64,000 nt of DNA from an uncultured Thermoguttaceae bacterium (GTDB lineage: Bacteria > Planctomycetota > Planctomycetia > Pirellulales > Thermoguttaceae), in NCBI GenBank assembly GCA_938042245.1, contig CALIRO010000040.1, positions 62,001-126,000 of the forward strand, given 5' to 3'. Within the stretch, counting starts at the first letter, position 1; the number at the start of each line of letters is the position of its first letter. Shown here piece by piece: positions 1 to 8,172 of this stretch. The position numbers and the translations under genes were made by a program. The notes beneath the pieces are model-generated. The model was not told where the DNA came from. It saw only the letters and a list, made by a program, of their open reading frames with translations, and searched no databases.

Positions 1-84
1 GGCATCCAAGGGATTGACGAGGATTTGGACGATTCTCCTGCCCCCGCGAACAAAAAGTCCGAACACTCCACCGCCGATCGCTAA
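1..84 (+). CDS. C-terminal tail of a small protein, probably TatA (partial)
   Basis: Frame 1 is open from the window edge to a TAA at 82-84 and encodes about 27 residues beginning GIQGIDEDLDD and ending in a charged, Pro/Ala/Ser-containing tail. The opening resembles the segment that follows the amphipathic helix in planctomycete TatA-type proteins, where a '(K/R)G(I/L)xGIExD' stretch precedes a disordered tail. The next gene, 12 bp downstream on the same strand, is also TatA/B-like, so a tandem tat pair is plausible. The body of the gene lies outside the window, so the identification is inference; only the reading frame and stop are seen directly. Confidence 0.5.
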   Translation, partial: GIQGIDEDLDDSPAPANKKSEHSTADR

Positions 85-96
85 GAGTTCAGCCGT

Positions 97-444
97 ATGT
101 GCCACGGGATCTTTGCGTTTTTCTCCTTCGGCCCTACGGAGATGTTGATCATTCTGCTGCTGGCAGTGCTGCTTTTTGGAAAACGGCTGCCAGAGGTGGC
201 TAGATCCATTGGAAAAAGTCTCAGCGAGTTCCAGCGGGGAGTCCAGAGCATTCAACAGGAATTGCAGGCCACCCTTCAGGAAGAAGCCGACGCTACTGCC
301 TCTGCCCAGCCCACCCCCGCTCGGCCTAACCCAGAAGACCACGAGGAAACCTTAGCTCCCAAGTTCGAGCCACCCCCATTGCCCCCACAACCCCTAGAAG
401 TTGCTGAAACAAACCCTTTGCCCGAAACCCCAGCCCGTTCGTAG
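97..444 (+). CDS. TatA/TatB-family twin-arginine translocase subunit
   Basis: This 115-residue protein has the single-pass TatA/B plan. A short N-terminus leads to FSFGPTEM and a hydrophobic segment (about residues 14-28, LIILLLAVLLFGKRLPE), with the family's Gly-Lys-(R/K)-LPE hinge. An amphipathic helix follows (ARSIGKSLSEFQRGVQSIQQEL), then a Pro/Glu-rich disordered tail from about residue 65. TatA/B proteins form or organise the Tat pore that exports folded proteins with RR signals, and several proteins in this window carry such signals (the genes at 1477, 6634 and 21227). It follows the partial gene at 1-84 by 12 bp and is probably co-transcribed with it. Whether it acts as TatA or TatB cannot be decided from sequence alone. 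No strong ribosome binding site precedes the ATG. Confidence 0.85.
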   Translation: MCHGIFAFFSFGPTEMLIILLLAVLLFGKRLPEVARSIGKSLSEFQRGVQSIQQELQATLQEEADATASAQPTPARPNPEDHEETLAPKFEPPPLPPQPLEVAETNPLPETPARS

Positions 445-1082
445 CATCTGTCCCGCATCCACCTAGGGAAGACCCCTACCAGAAGTAGCCTTTCCCTTGC
501 CCATCCTTGGCGGAATATCTACCCATCCTTGGATGGCTATATTCTCGTGGCTATGGGAAAACCGTTTCCGGTACAGGAGGGCCAAACCCATCTAACCTGA
601 GAAAACCTGACCCCCAGAAGGAAATCTCCCTGACCCCGGAGAACATCCCCAGGGGAGGGGGATTCGTTCCTCAGCGGACCTTTCCCCCCAGGGGATAAGC
701 CCCCCGGCCCTGGAAAACCTGGCACCAAAGCCATATACGGTTTCTCGATGGGATGCCGGAGAACGGGGGATAGCAAGCTACGCCGGCGAACCTTCCATCA
801 GAGTCATATATTGTTTTTTCCCACCCCCTTATCACAACTACCCTAGGCGCCCTGTCTTGGCATTTGCTGGGGATAATGATAGATTATGAGTAGATTGTTC
901 CATCTATTTTTGATGTGATGGGAGGAGGTGTGGATTATCTTTGGTTTTTCTGGCTGAGGGCGATAACTAGCGAAAGGGTTATCCCTCAACAAGGGTAGGG
1001 ATACAAGAGTTCAATGATTCTATAAAACCAATTCCTGTTTCCCTGGAAGGAACTTTCCCCAGCTCCGAAGATTGTTAGATAT
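445..1082. other. Intergenic region, no gene recognised
   Basis: The 638 bp between the tat gene and tRNA-Val contain only short ORFs (63 and 79 aa on opposite strands) with no recognisable domain or ribosome binding site. The first half has short similar segments (CCATCCTTGG twice near 501 and 523; GGAAAACC twice). The stretch 840-1080 is more AT-rich and could carry the tRNA promoter, but no convincing -35/-10 pair at the right distance was found. Confidence 0.5.
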
Positions 1083-1156
1083 GGGCGGCTAGCTCAGTTG
1101 GTTAGAGCGCCATCCTCACACGGTGGAGGTCGCGCGTTCGAATCGCGCGCCGCCCA
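1083..1156 (+). tRNA. tRNA-Val (anticodon CAC)
   Basis: The 74-nt sequence folds as a complete cloverleaf. Acceptor GGGCGGC pairs with GCCGCCC at 1149-1155 (discriminator A). The D arm is GCTC...GAGC. The anticodon stem CCATC/GGTGG surrounds loop CTCACAC, giving anticodon CAC, which reads GUG valine codons. The T arm is GCGCG-TTCGAAT-CGCGC. CCA is not encoded. It stands alone, with no other tRNA adjacent. Confidence 0.97.
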
Positions 1157-1476
1157 CTCGGCCTCTCTCAACGCTTGCCATCTTCAGCGGGAGCTGTCAA
1201 AATAGGGGACGCTTTCCCCTATCTTCCCGGTTTACCCCCTCCAAAGATTCTTTCCCCTTTGAGTGATTGGCTGGAAAACTTTTGTTTTGCTTTTGGTAAC
1301 ATGTCAGCCGAATGATCCAACCTGTCCTTGCAGCGAAAGCAGGAATGCCGTTTTGATGGATCTCTGCTGGCGGGATTCGCGATTCCGGCACAGGGAACCT
1401 CGGAGGTATTCTCCCTAAAAAAGAAGAACCTACTTCACTCAGTTACAATGTTCCCTGTTTTGTAAGGAGAGAGGCC
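1157..1476. other. Intergenic region upstream of the sugar isomerase-like gene
   Basis: This 320 bp stretch has no supported gene. The 64-aa minus-strand ORF at 1197-1391 shows no family features. Near 1361 there is a TCTGCTGGCGGGATTCGCGATTCC segment, loosely like the dispersed palindromes elsewhere in the window. A good Shine-Dalgarno sequence (GTAAGGAGAGAGGCC) sits just before the ATG at 1477. Confidence 0.45.
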
Positions 1477-2949
1477 ATGTGTGTTCAGCACGATTGTTCT
1501 GGCTGTGTGAATCGGCGGGAATGTTTGAAGCTGATGTCGCTGTCGGCGGTGGGGGCGTCGGCATGGAGCACGTCGGTCGCCGCGGCATCCGAAGGCCCAT
1601 CGCCTACGGATGTTGTCGATCCGGCCAAACTGCGTCCCAAACCCGAAGTGCGGGTCATGGCCAGCTTTTTGGAAATGCCCCGGCCGTATTGGCTTGGTTG
1701 GCCTGGCACCGCTTATGATCTGGACGCCCGCCAAAAGGAGTACAAAGAACTGTTAGCCCAATCGGCCCAGCGCCTGGGCATCCAGGTGGAATTACGCCAG
1801 CAGCCGATCAACAACGAAGGCGATCTTACCGGCTGGATCAACGAGATCAAACAGAAGAAGCCTCATGCCGCCCTGGTCATCCTACAACATTTTGGTTGCT
1901 GGGGATGGGCTTCGATGGTAGCCAAGCAAAGCGGGATTCCTTTGGTCATATTTTCACCGATCGGGATGGCATTTACGGGCCATGTGGCTGGCCCGGCCCG
2001 AACGCCAGGCATTTATGTGGTCTCGTCGCTCGATTGGTCCGCCGTGGAAGACGGCCTGCGCATGGTCCGGGCCAAACGCATGTTTGAAGAAACCCGGGTG
2101 CTCTGGATCCGAGGCAACCAGCGGAACGAAACCGTTCTGGAACGGCTGGGGACCAAAGTGCGGGCCATCCCCAGAGATACCTTCAACCAAGAGTTCGACA
2201 AACAGCCGGTTACTGAAGAGGTCAAGGAATTGGCCGCCCAACTCCGCAAACAGGCCGCCAAAATCGTCGAACCCAATGAGCAGGAAGCCTTAAATGCGAT
2301 GCGGGCGTATGTAACGGCCAAACGGCTGCTAGCGCAGGAAAATGCCAACGCCCTGTCGATGGATTGTTTGGGCATGGTGGGGGCCAAATTGGTACCTACC
2401 CCGCCTTGTGCTGCATGGACATTATTACAGGATCAGGGCATCACAGCCGGCTGCGAGGCCGACCTATGGGGCGCCATGTCGCTGATGCTGACCAGTTACC
2501 TTTTGGATCGACCCGGCTACATGAACGATCCGGTCCCCGAGACGGTGCACAATACGCTCATTGCCGCCCACTGCACCAGCGGAAGCCGGATCGACGGGTT
2601 CGACAAACCGCCCGCCCCGTACATTTTGCGGAGCCATTCGGAGTCCAATATCGGAGTAGCTATGCAAGTGCTTTGGCCAGAAGGCCAGCCAGTTACCTTG
2701 GTCCGGTTTACCGGCCCGAACGATCTGATTGTGGATACCGGCAAAGTGGTGGGGAACGTTCCGACGCCGCCGGCGGGCGGTTGTCGGACTTCGGTAGAAA
2801 TTGCTATGGATGCGGTGGAAGACTGCCGGGATGTGCAGGGGTTCCATCAGGTGGTTACCCTGGGGAACCATTTTCGGGTGCTGCGTGGCTTCTGCGAACT
2901 GTACGGTATCAAGCTGGTTCGTTCCCCAAGGTTATCCACCTTCATGTAA
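1477..2949 (+). CDS. L-fucose/L-arabinose isomerase-like fold protein with Tat-type leader
   Basis: The 490-residue protein begins with a Cys-containing N-terminus and a Tat-like leader (NRRECLKLMSLSAVGAS, residues about 12-30). The body resembles the L-fucose isomerase superfamily. The N-terminal half has alternating strands and helices with segments such as HAALVILQHFGCWGWA. The C-terminal part (VTLVRFTGPNDLIVDTG, then a GFHQVVTLGNHFRVL segment near residue 465) matches the substrate/metal-binding C-terminal domain seen in fucose isomerase-type proteins. No catalytic residues can be assigned with confidence, so the reaction is unknown. The start has a strong AAGGAGAGAGG ribosome binding site. 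It is followed after 13 bp by a gene for another secreted protein with which it likely forms an operon. An exported sugar-isomerase fold is unusual but common in planctomycete genomes. Function is inference; family placement is moderately secure. Confidence 0.72.
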   Translation: MCVQHDCSGCVNRRECLKLMSLSAVGASAWSTSVAAASEGPSPTDVVDPAKLRPKPEVRVMASFLEMPRPYWLGWPGTAYDLDARQKEYKELLAQSAQRLGIQVELRQQPINNEGDLTGWINEIKQKKPHAALVILQHFGCWGWASMVAKQSGIPLVIFSPIGMAFTGHVAGPARTPGIYVVSSLDWSAVEDGLRMVRAKRMFEETRVLWIRGNQRNETVLERLGTKVRAIPRDTFNQEFDKQPVTEEVKELAAQLRKQAAKIVEPNEQEALNAMRAYVTAKRLLAQENANALSMDCLGMVGAKLVPTPPCAAWTLLQDQGITAGCEADLWGAMSLMLTSYLLDRPGYMNDPVPETVHNTLIAAHCTSGSRIDGFDKPPAPYILRSHSESNIGVAMQVLWPEGQPVTLVRFTGPNDLIVDTGKVVGNVPTPPAGGCRTSVEIAMDAVEDCRDVQGFHQVVTLGNHFRVLRGFCELYGIKLVRSPRLSTFM

Positions 2950-2962
2950 GGAGGGCTTCGAT

Positions 2963-4159
2963 ATGCCGAAAGTGCCGATTCGCGTTTTGGGGTTGGCCGG
3001 GTTGATAGGCGTGCCTGCGGGGCTGGCGGCTATGGGCTGGAGTCTGGCAGCCTGTCTGTTGGCTGTTGGTTGGACCCTGGCCGCCGAACCAGTGGAATTT
3101 TCTTCTCCTGGTTTTCCCCCGAGCCGAATGGATCCCGAAGGCCGACTGGTGGAAGATTGGGGGGTGGTGGCCGTTCGGCTGCAGGGGGAGGGGTTGACCG
3201 AAGGATCGGTGAAAGTGGAGCCGGGGCAATTGGACAGTTGCATTCCGGCCGCCCGGGCTACCATAGATCGGGGACATGTACAAATGATCCTCACCGCTTT
3301 CCGATCCCCCATCTTCCCCGCTGGCGTCGATGTGCTCACTGTCCGACTGGAAGAAAAGGCCCACCAGCCGATCCAGGTAACGTTGGCTTTGGATCTGCCG
3401 CCGCAGGTAAAAGTGGGTATGAGCACGGCCCGGATCGACAACCGCATGATTCTGAGCGTACCGATGGAAACGCTGGCCCTTCTGGCGGTCCGGGATTGGG
3501 GCTATTGCAACCAGACCGCAGCCATGCCCGGTTGGGCCAAGCCCGAAGGACCAGCTGATCCAGCTTTTGCCAACATCCGGGCCGGCATGGGCGGCATTCC
3601 GATCCTCTACCGATTCCGAGTCGAACCCAAAGCCCAGGCCATCGTCATTCTCGGAATCTGCGAAAGCCATTACGATCGGCCTGGCATTCGGCCCATTTTG
3701 TGCGAAGTGGAAGGCGCCCGGCCTCAACGGGTCGATCCAATCGCCCAATGGGGCCGACATAAACCCGGTGTTCTCGTCTTTCAGGCCCGAGATATCGATG
3801 CCGACGGCCAGATCGAAATCGCAGTGCGGCCGGTACCCGGCGCAGCAGATCGAAACCCCATCCTGAATGTCCTCTGGGTCTTTCCGCCCGGAAAAACGCC
3901 GAACCTCGCTAAGTTGATTGCCGGCCAGTTAAGCGGCTCGGCCAAATACTATGTAGATGTTGGCGGGCAGAACGACCAGTGTTTCTACCAGGGAGGCAAC
4001 CTGCAGTATCCCATCCAACTACCGGCCGATGGGGTAAAAGAGCTTACCTTTTTGGTAGCATGTCCGGGCGGATCGGCCCCTGTGCCGGAAACCACCACCT
4101 GGACGCCCGAAACCCTCCGGCAGGCCGCCCGGCAGGTCTGGCAAGCCTGGCAAAAATAG
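2963..4159 (+). CDS. Secreted hypothetical protein, operon partner of the isomerase-like gene
   Basis: The ORF track opens this frame at 2801, inside the previous gene. The better start is ATG 2963, preceded by TAAGGAGGGCTTCGAT (an ideal Shine-Dalgarno), giving 398 residues. The N-terminus is a long hydrophobic stretch (about residues 8-41) ending near LAAEP, consistent with a signal peptide or anchor. The rest is a beta-rich soluble protein with no motif I recognise. It contains a segment reading DIDADGQIEIAVRP that could be a calcium-binding-like loop. Translation is probably coupled to the upstream isomerase-like gene, since the ribosome binding site overlaps that gene's stop. Function unknown; a role with the neighbouring exported sugar protein is only suggested by context. 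Confidence 0.75.
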   Translation: MPKVPIRVLGLAGLIGVPAGLAAMGWSLAACLLAVGWTLAAEPVEFSSPGFPPSRMDPEGRLVEDWGVVAVRLQGEGLTEGSVKVEPGQLDSCIPAARATIDRGHVQMILTAFRSPIFPAGVDVLTVRLEEKAHQPIQVTLALDLPPQVKVGMSTARIDNRMILSVPMETLALLAVRDWGYCNQTAAMPGWAKPEGPADPAFANIRAGMGGIPILYRFRVEPKAQAIVILGICESHYDRPGIRPILCEVEGARPQRVDPIAQWGRHKPGVLVFQARDIDADGQIEIAVRPVPGAADRNPILNVLWVFPPGKTPNLAKLIAGQLSGSAKYYVDVGGQNDQCFYQGGNLQYPIQLPADGVKELTFLVACPGGSAPVPETTTWTPETLRQAARQVWQAWQK

Positions 4160-4305
4160 CTCTGCTTCTGGATCGCCGACGGTCCCGGGAACCCGCCGCC
4201 AGGACTGGCCAGTCTGGCAGAAAAAAATAGCTCCTTCTCCTAAGGCAAGCGGAGAGAGCCAGCAGCGGCTCAGGAGTCGAGCAATCTTGGTATAAATAGC
4301 TCCGT
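4147..4305 (+). repeat. Three direct repeats of the 3' end of the upstream gene
   Basis: The end of the preceding gene reads CTGGCAAAAATAGCTCTGCTTC (its TAG stop at 4157). Two further copies of the same short sequence follow in the spacer: TCTGGCAGAAAAAAATAGCTCC (TAG at 4228) and TCTTGGTATAAATAGCTCCG (TAG at 4297). The spacings are 71 and 69 bp. The sequence between the copies has diverged. This spacer separates two convergent genes. Confidence 0.6.
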
Positions 4306-4315
4306 TCCGGGGCCG

Positions 4316-5935
4316 TTAAAAGCGCCGGAGGTAAATATCTTTGAACTGCACGCGCATGGGCGGGCCGACGTGCACCTGCAAGCCTAGCCAGCCATGCTGG
4401 GGCCGTTGGGGGTCCTGGTCTTCTACCACCTCACACATGACTACATCATTAATTTTCAGTATTATCTGGCCACCGCGGGCAATGATCGTATATTCATTCC
4501 ACTGGCCCAGGCGAACCACCCGAAGGAGCTTTTCCGGATCGCCTACCGAACCGATCACTTTCTTTTTGCCGGTCTGGTCGATCTGGACCTTCTGGCCTCG
4601 CTCGGCCACGGGTCCGCGGCCCAGGTATTCCATGAGCACGCCGGTCCATCGGCCTGAAGCGTCGAAGTCGGCCTGGGGCCCGATGAGCGGGTCGCCGCCG
4701 GTTTTGCCCGCCGGCCGCTTCTGCGCCCGAAAATAAATTCCCGAATTACCGCCTTCAAGGCGAAACTGCAGCCGAAGTTCAAAATTCTCCACCTGATCCT
4801 TCCAGATGAGAAACTGGTTTTCTTTCAAGGGTTTGTCGGCTCGGGTTTGCCCGGTGATGGCGCCGTCCTGGACGGACCAGATGTCCGGATCGCCCTGCCA
4901 ACCGGCCAAGGACTTGCCGTCAAAAAGTCGGACAAAGCCCGGCAGGCCAGGGACAGGCTCTCGGCCAGGAACATTTGTTCTTGCTGGCCGGGTTGCCCGA
5001 GGCTCTGCCGACGCCGCCAAATCCCCGCACGCCCACTGAATCGCATCCAGATAAAACTGCAACATCTGCGGATGGGAGTAAATCTGGCTCATGTGGCCAA
5101 AACTGGTAACAAAGACCCGTCCTTTGCCGTACCGTTTTACCCAGGCCAACGCGAAATCGTCGTCTTTCCGCTGAATCCAGCGGGCGCCCATGTTGGTAGT
5201 TGCCGGGTCTATGGACAAAAGCACCCGTAATTTGGAGCGATCATACGGCGGCCCATATTCGTAGATTTCGTCGGTAATCCGAAACGGCTTGCCGCCAAAG
5301 GCCGCCAGAAGCGGATGTCCCGGCTCTTCCACAGTTACCCCAACCTCCTCGGTCCACGGATGCCCAGTAAACGTAGCCCCGAAAAGCTCTGTGAACTCTG
5401 GCCAATGGCGATTGGCTGCAATGGCATAATGAATACATACCACCCCTTTGCCCCCCGCAATAAAGTCCAGAAAACTTTGCCGAAGCCGCTTTTCAATCGC
5501 CTCCTTGTCAACCCCCAACGCCCGAAGGGCTGGTTTCTCAAGGTCCTGGTCGGTCGGCGTAATCCAAGGGCCAGAGGCGTTATTCAGCACGATGGCGTCC
5601 AACCGGGTCAGGCTCTCCGGCGCCATAACAGCCAAATCGTCGCTAACGACCGGTTCGTAAGCCTTGGTCGTTTCGCCCAGAATGCGGAAGGCCGCTTCGC
5701 CGTAGGGAATGCAGTACCCTTTGTGCGGGTCTTTGGGCATAAGATGCGGCGGCGTGTTCCAGATGAGCACCCGGCGCGGCGATGGCGGTTTGGCCTGCGG
5801 CCGAACCTGCTGGGCCGCCTGCCGGATCAATGTTTCATGGTGGGCTGGGATCATTTGTCCACTAGCCCACGCCGCCCCAAAACCTGCCCCTAGAAAAACC
5901 TCTAGGCCCAGAAACCAGCACATCGCTCTGCACAT
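4316..5935 (-). CDS. ThuA-like domain plus DUF1080 (3-keto-disaccharide hydrolase-like) secreted protein
   Basis: Two domains follow a signal peptide. Residues about 45-305 are a ThuA (trehalose utilisation) glutamine-amidotransferase-like fold (VLIWNTPPHLMP; DAIVLNNASG; GKGVVCIHYA; GRVFVTSFGH). Residues about 330-537 are a DUF1080 concanavalin-like beta-sandwich (GFVRLFDGKSLAGW; GNSGIYFRAQ; VQFKDIYLRRF). DUF1080 proteins include 3-keto-glycoside hydrolases acting on oxidised sugars outside the cytoplasm. The track starts at a TTG (5992), but ATG 5935 has a GGGAGG ribosome binding site 9 nt upstream and begins directly with the signal peptide (MCRAMCWFLGLEVFLG), giving 539 residues. It is transcribed toward the previous gene and is flanked upstream by repeat-rich DNA. 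The exact substrate is unknown. Confidence 0.85.
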   Translation of the reverse strand: MCRAMCWFLGLEVFLGAGFGAAWASGQMIPAHHETLIRQAAQQVRPQAKPPSPRRVLIWNTPPHLMPKDPHKGYCIPYGEAAFRILGETTKAYEPVVSDDLAVMAPESLTRLDAIVLNNASGPWITPTDQDLEKPALRALGVDKEAIEKRLRQSFLDFIAGGKGVVCIHYAIAANRHWPEFTELFGATFTGHPWTEEVGVTVEEPGHPLLAAFGGKPFRITDEIYEYGPPYDRSKLRVLLSIDPATTNMGARWIQRKDDDFALAWVKRYGKGRVFVTSFGHMSQIYSHPQMLQFYLDAIQWACGDLAASAEPRATRPARTNVPGREPVPGLPGFVRLFDGKSLAGWQGDPDIWSVQDGAITGQTRADKPLKENQFLIWKDQVENFELRLQFRLEGGNSGIYFRAQKRPAGKTGGDPLIGPQADFDASGRWTGVLMEYLGRGPVAERGQKVQIDQTGKKKVIGSVGDPEKLLRVVRLGQWNEYTIIARGGQIILKINDVVMCEVVEDQDPQRPQHGWLGLQVHVGPPMRVQFKDIYLRRF

Positions 5936-6633
5936 CGTTTGGCCTCCCGTAGTAAAAAAAGTACACAGACGGAATCTTTTTCGCCGAAACAAACAAGTGC
6001 TTAGAAAGGTGAGATTTCGTTATTCCCGCACAAGCGGCAGTCCGTGGAGCTCCTCACACAAAGAACACCAAGCACACAAAGAGGCAACAAGATGGATTCA
6101 TTCCCGCGCAAGCGGGAACCCAGACTGCTTTGTGCTGCTCCTCTGTCCCTTCCCTCTCCCCACCGTGGGAGAGGGTGGCCCGGCGCCAGCCGGGCCGGGT
6201 GAGGGGGCGACAATCCCTCTCCCCTTTGCGGGAGAGGGCCAGGGTGAGGGGGCCTTTTCAGCTCTCCGTTCGGTCGTAGTGGTCAAAATGCCATTATTTC
6301 TCCCTCACCCGGCTTCGCCTTCGGCTCAGCCGGCCTCTCCCCGCCAGGGGAGAGGTGATGAACAAAGAAGCATCATAAAGTAGCCTGGATTCCCGCTTGC
6401 GCGGGAATGACACGTCGGGCCTGTCCCGCCAGGGGAGAGGCGATACCCAAGGGGCAGACACACAGGAGCCTGGATCCCTGCTTGGGGAGGAATGACACCA
6501 AAAGGGCGTCTGGGTCTCCGCTTGCGCAGGAATGACACCAGAGGGGCCCGGATCGCTGCTTGGGCGGGGATGTCAGGCACGACCATATCTCTGTGCCGGC
6601 TCTCTCCATTCGGCGGAAGCGTCCCATAGTGTT
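5936..6633. repeat. Repeat-rich intergenic region (dRS3-like, CCCTCTCCC and CACAAAG families)
   Basis: About 700 bp without a supported gene, packed with short repeats. There are perfect or near-perfect palindromes TTCCCGCGCAAGCGGGAA (6101-6118) and TTCCCGCTTGCGCGGGAA (near 6390-6407). Decayed versions of the same element lie near 6475, 6511 and 6552, each next to GGATC or GAATGACACC. Several CCCTCTCCC...GGGAGAGGG units with CCGGGTGAGGG flanks lie at about 6150-6260 and 6300-6356. A CACAAAGAACACCAAGCACACAAAGAGG segment lies at 6057-6084. The ORFs reported here on both strands are shadows of these low-complexity repeats. Confidence 0.8.
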
Positions 6634-8172
6634 TTACAGGCTCCAACCCTGGCGGTACTGACTGCGCAAGAGGGCGTCGGCTTCAGGCAGGTTGGTAATC
6701 TTCATGGCCAAAGGATCATATTCGATGGGTTGCTCGAACTGGGCAGCAATGTTGCCGAGCATGAGGAATTCGTTCAGCGGGGCGGCGTAATCGAACTGGC
6801 TCCAAGCGGCCGGTCCGCCCTGGCAGGCGGCAAGCCAATCCTGTTCCGGCCCCCGGGAGGCTGGGACCGTTTCCGGCCGATCGCACTGCACCCCGGCAAA
6901 CCGATCCGCCGGCAAAAGCCGAAACCACGCATTGTGCCCCGTGGTATGGATGCTCCCTTTTTCGCCGACGATCAGCGTACCGGCAAAATGCCAGAGGTTC
7001 CGCTGTTTTTCCGGGGCGTCCTGCATGATGGGTTTAAGCAGCTCTTCCAAGCCGGGCGCAGGTCCGTTGTACCATTGGAAGCTGATCGGAGGCCATTGGC
7101 CCCGGGCCGGGACCTCCCAATAAATCTTCTCCCACCGGGGGAACGAGAGCCGATTGATGCCTGAGGTTTCTGCCCGGACCCGGATTTTTGGCGCTGTGCT
7201 GGTCGGGGGCTTGGGTGCCGCCGATGCCTCCGCCGCCGGCGCCGAAGCCGACTCCGCCGACCAAAGCGTATGCACCTCCAGAGCCATGAAGGCCAGGTTA
7301 GCCGTGTGTGAGGCCCAGTTGCCCAACTGCCCGGTGCCAAACTCCCGCCAGAGGTTTCGCTGGAGCCAGTCGGGATGGAACGGCCGACTCGCAGCCGGGC
7401 CAAGCCAAAGGTCCCAGTGCAGATGCTTTGGCACGGGCATTTCCCCGTTGGGCGGCTGGCGGCGGTCGGCGCCGCCGGCATCGTTCCAGATATGGACCTC
7501 TCGGATCTGCCCCAGGGCGCCGCTACGGATCAGCTCCAAGGCCCGGCGAAACGGCCCGCTGTAAGTGCCTTGGTTCCCCATAGCAGTGGCGACCTTGTAT
7601 TGGCAGGCCAGGTCCCGAAGCGTTCGGGATTCGTGCACCGTGCGGGTGAGCGGCTTTTCACAGAATACATGTTTACCAGCCCGGATGGCGGCCGCACTGG
7701 CCACGGCATGGGTATGATCCGGCGTGGCTACCACGACCGCATCGATCTTTTGGCCCATCTGCTGGAGCATATGGCGGAAGTCGGCGAAAGTGGGGGGCTT
7801 GTTTTCGGCCAGCCGTCGATAGATTTCGGCGGCCTGCTGCTCCCAGGGATGCGGAGAGTTGGCCCATCGGCGGCCTGTCTGGTCCCAGAATCGGAACGCC
7901 TCTTCGACTTTTAGGTCGTTGACATCACAAAGGGCGACCACCTCGGCCATTTTGGGGATGGTTTCCACAAACCAGCGCCCCCGGCCTCCTACGCCAATCA
8001 GTGCTACATGGAACTTTTCGTTGGCCGAGTAGGCCCGGAGCAATCGGGCGGGCAAAACCGCCCATCCGACGGTTGCCCTGGCAGCCTGGCCCAAAACGCT
8101 CCTTGCCAGCCCGGCTCCCGCCGCCCCCAAACCCGTCTGCAACACCCGCCGCCGTGAAATCTTCCTGGTCAT
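6634..8172 (-). CDS. Gfo/Idh/MocA-family oxidoreductase with Tat signal
   Basis: This 512-residue protein starts with a clear twin-arginine leader (SRRRVLQTGLGAAGAGLA). An N-terminal Rossmann domain follows (VALIGVGGRGRWFVETI, then ALCDVND), with the family's EKPLTRTV motif that places the catalytic Lys in Gfo/Idh/MocA enzymes. The C-terminal half is the alpha/beta dimerisation and substrate domain (HWDLWLGPA, GNWASHTANLAF), including a Pro/Ala insertion around residues 315-330. Family members oxidise or reduce sugars with NAD(P); those with Tat leaders act outside the cytoplasm with a tightly bound cofactor. AAAAAGGAGGGCTGCT precedes the ATG at a proper distance. The gene stands between two repeat-rich regions and has no operon partner. 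Substrate unknown. Confidence 0.9.
   Translation of the reverse strand: MTRKISRRRVLQTGLGAAGAGLARSVLGQAARATVGWAVLPARLLRAYSANEKFHVALIGVGGRGRWFVETIPKMAEVVALCDVNDLKVEEAFRFWDQTGRRWANSPHPWEQQAAEIYRRLAENKPPTFADFRHMLQQMGQKIDAVVVATPDHTHAVASAAAIRAGKHVFCEKPLTRTVHESRTLRDLACQYKVATAMGNQGTYSGPFRRALELIRSGALGQIREVHIWNDAGGADRRQPPNGEMPVPKHLHWDLWLGPAASRPFHPDWLQRNLWREFGTGQLGNWASHTANLAFMALEVHTLWSAESASAPAAEASAAPKPPTSTAPKIRVRAETSGINRLSFPRWEKIYWEVPARGQWPPISFQWYNGPAPGLEELLKPIMQDAPEKQRNLWHFAGTLIVGEKGSIHTTGHNAWFRLLPADRFAGVQCDRPETVPASRGPEQDWLAACQGGPAAWSQFDYAAPLNEFLMLGNIAAQFEQPIEYDPLAMKITNLPEADALLRSQYRQGWSL

Noticed and set aside
276-458. 60-aa minus-strand ORF opposite the TatA/B gene
   Set aside because: It lies wholly antisense to the disordered tail of a well-supported gene and has no ribosome binding site or family features.
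5993-6383. Several overlapping ORFs on both strands in the repeat region (e.g. 5709-6383)
   Set aside because: They run through palindromic, low-complexity repeats and have no domain; both strands are open simply because of the repeats.
6001-6633. CRISPR array suggested by repeated palindromes
   Set aside because: Repeats are not regularly spaced, vary in orientation and sequence, and no cas gene is present.
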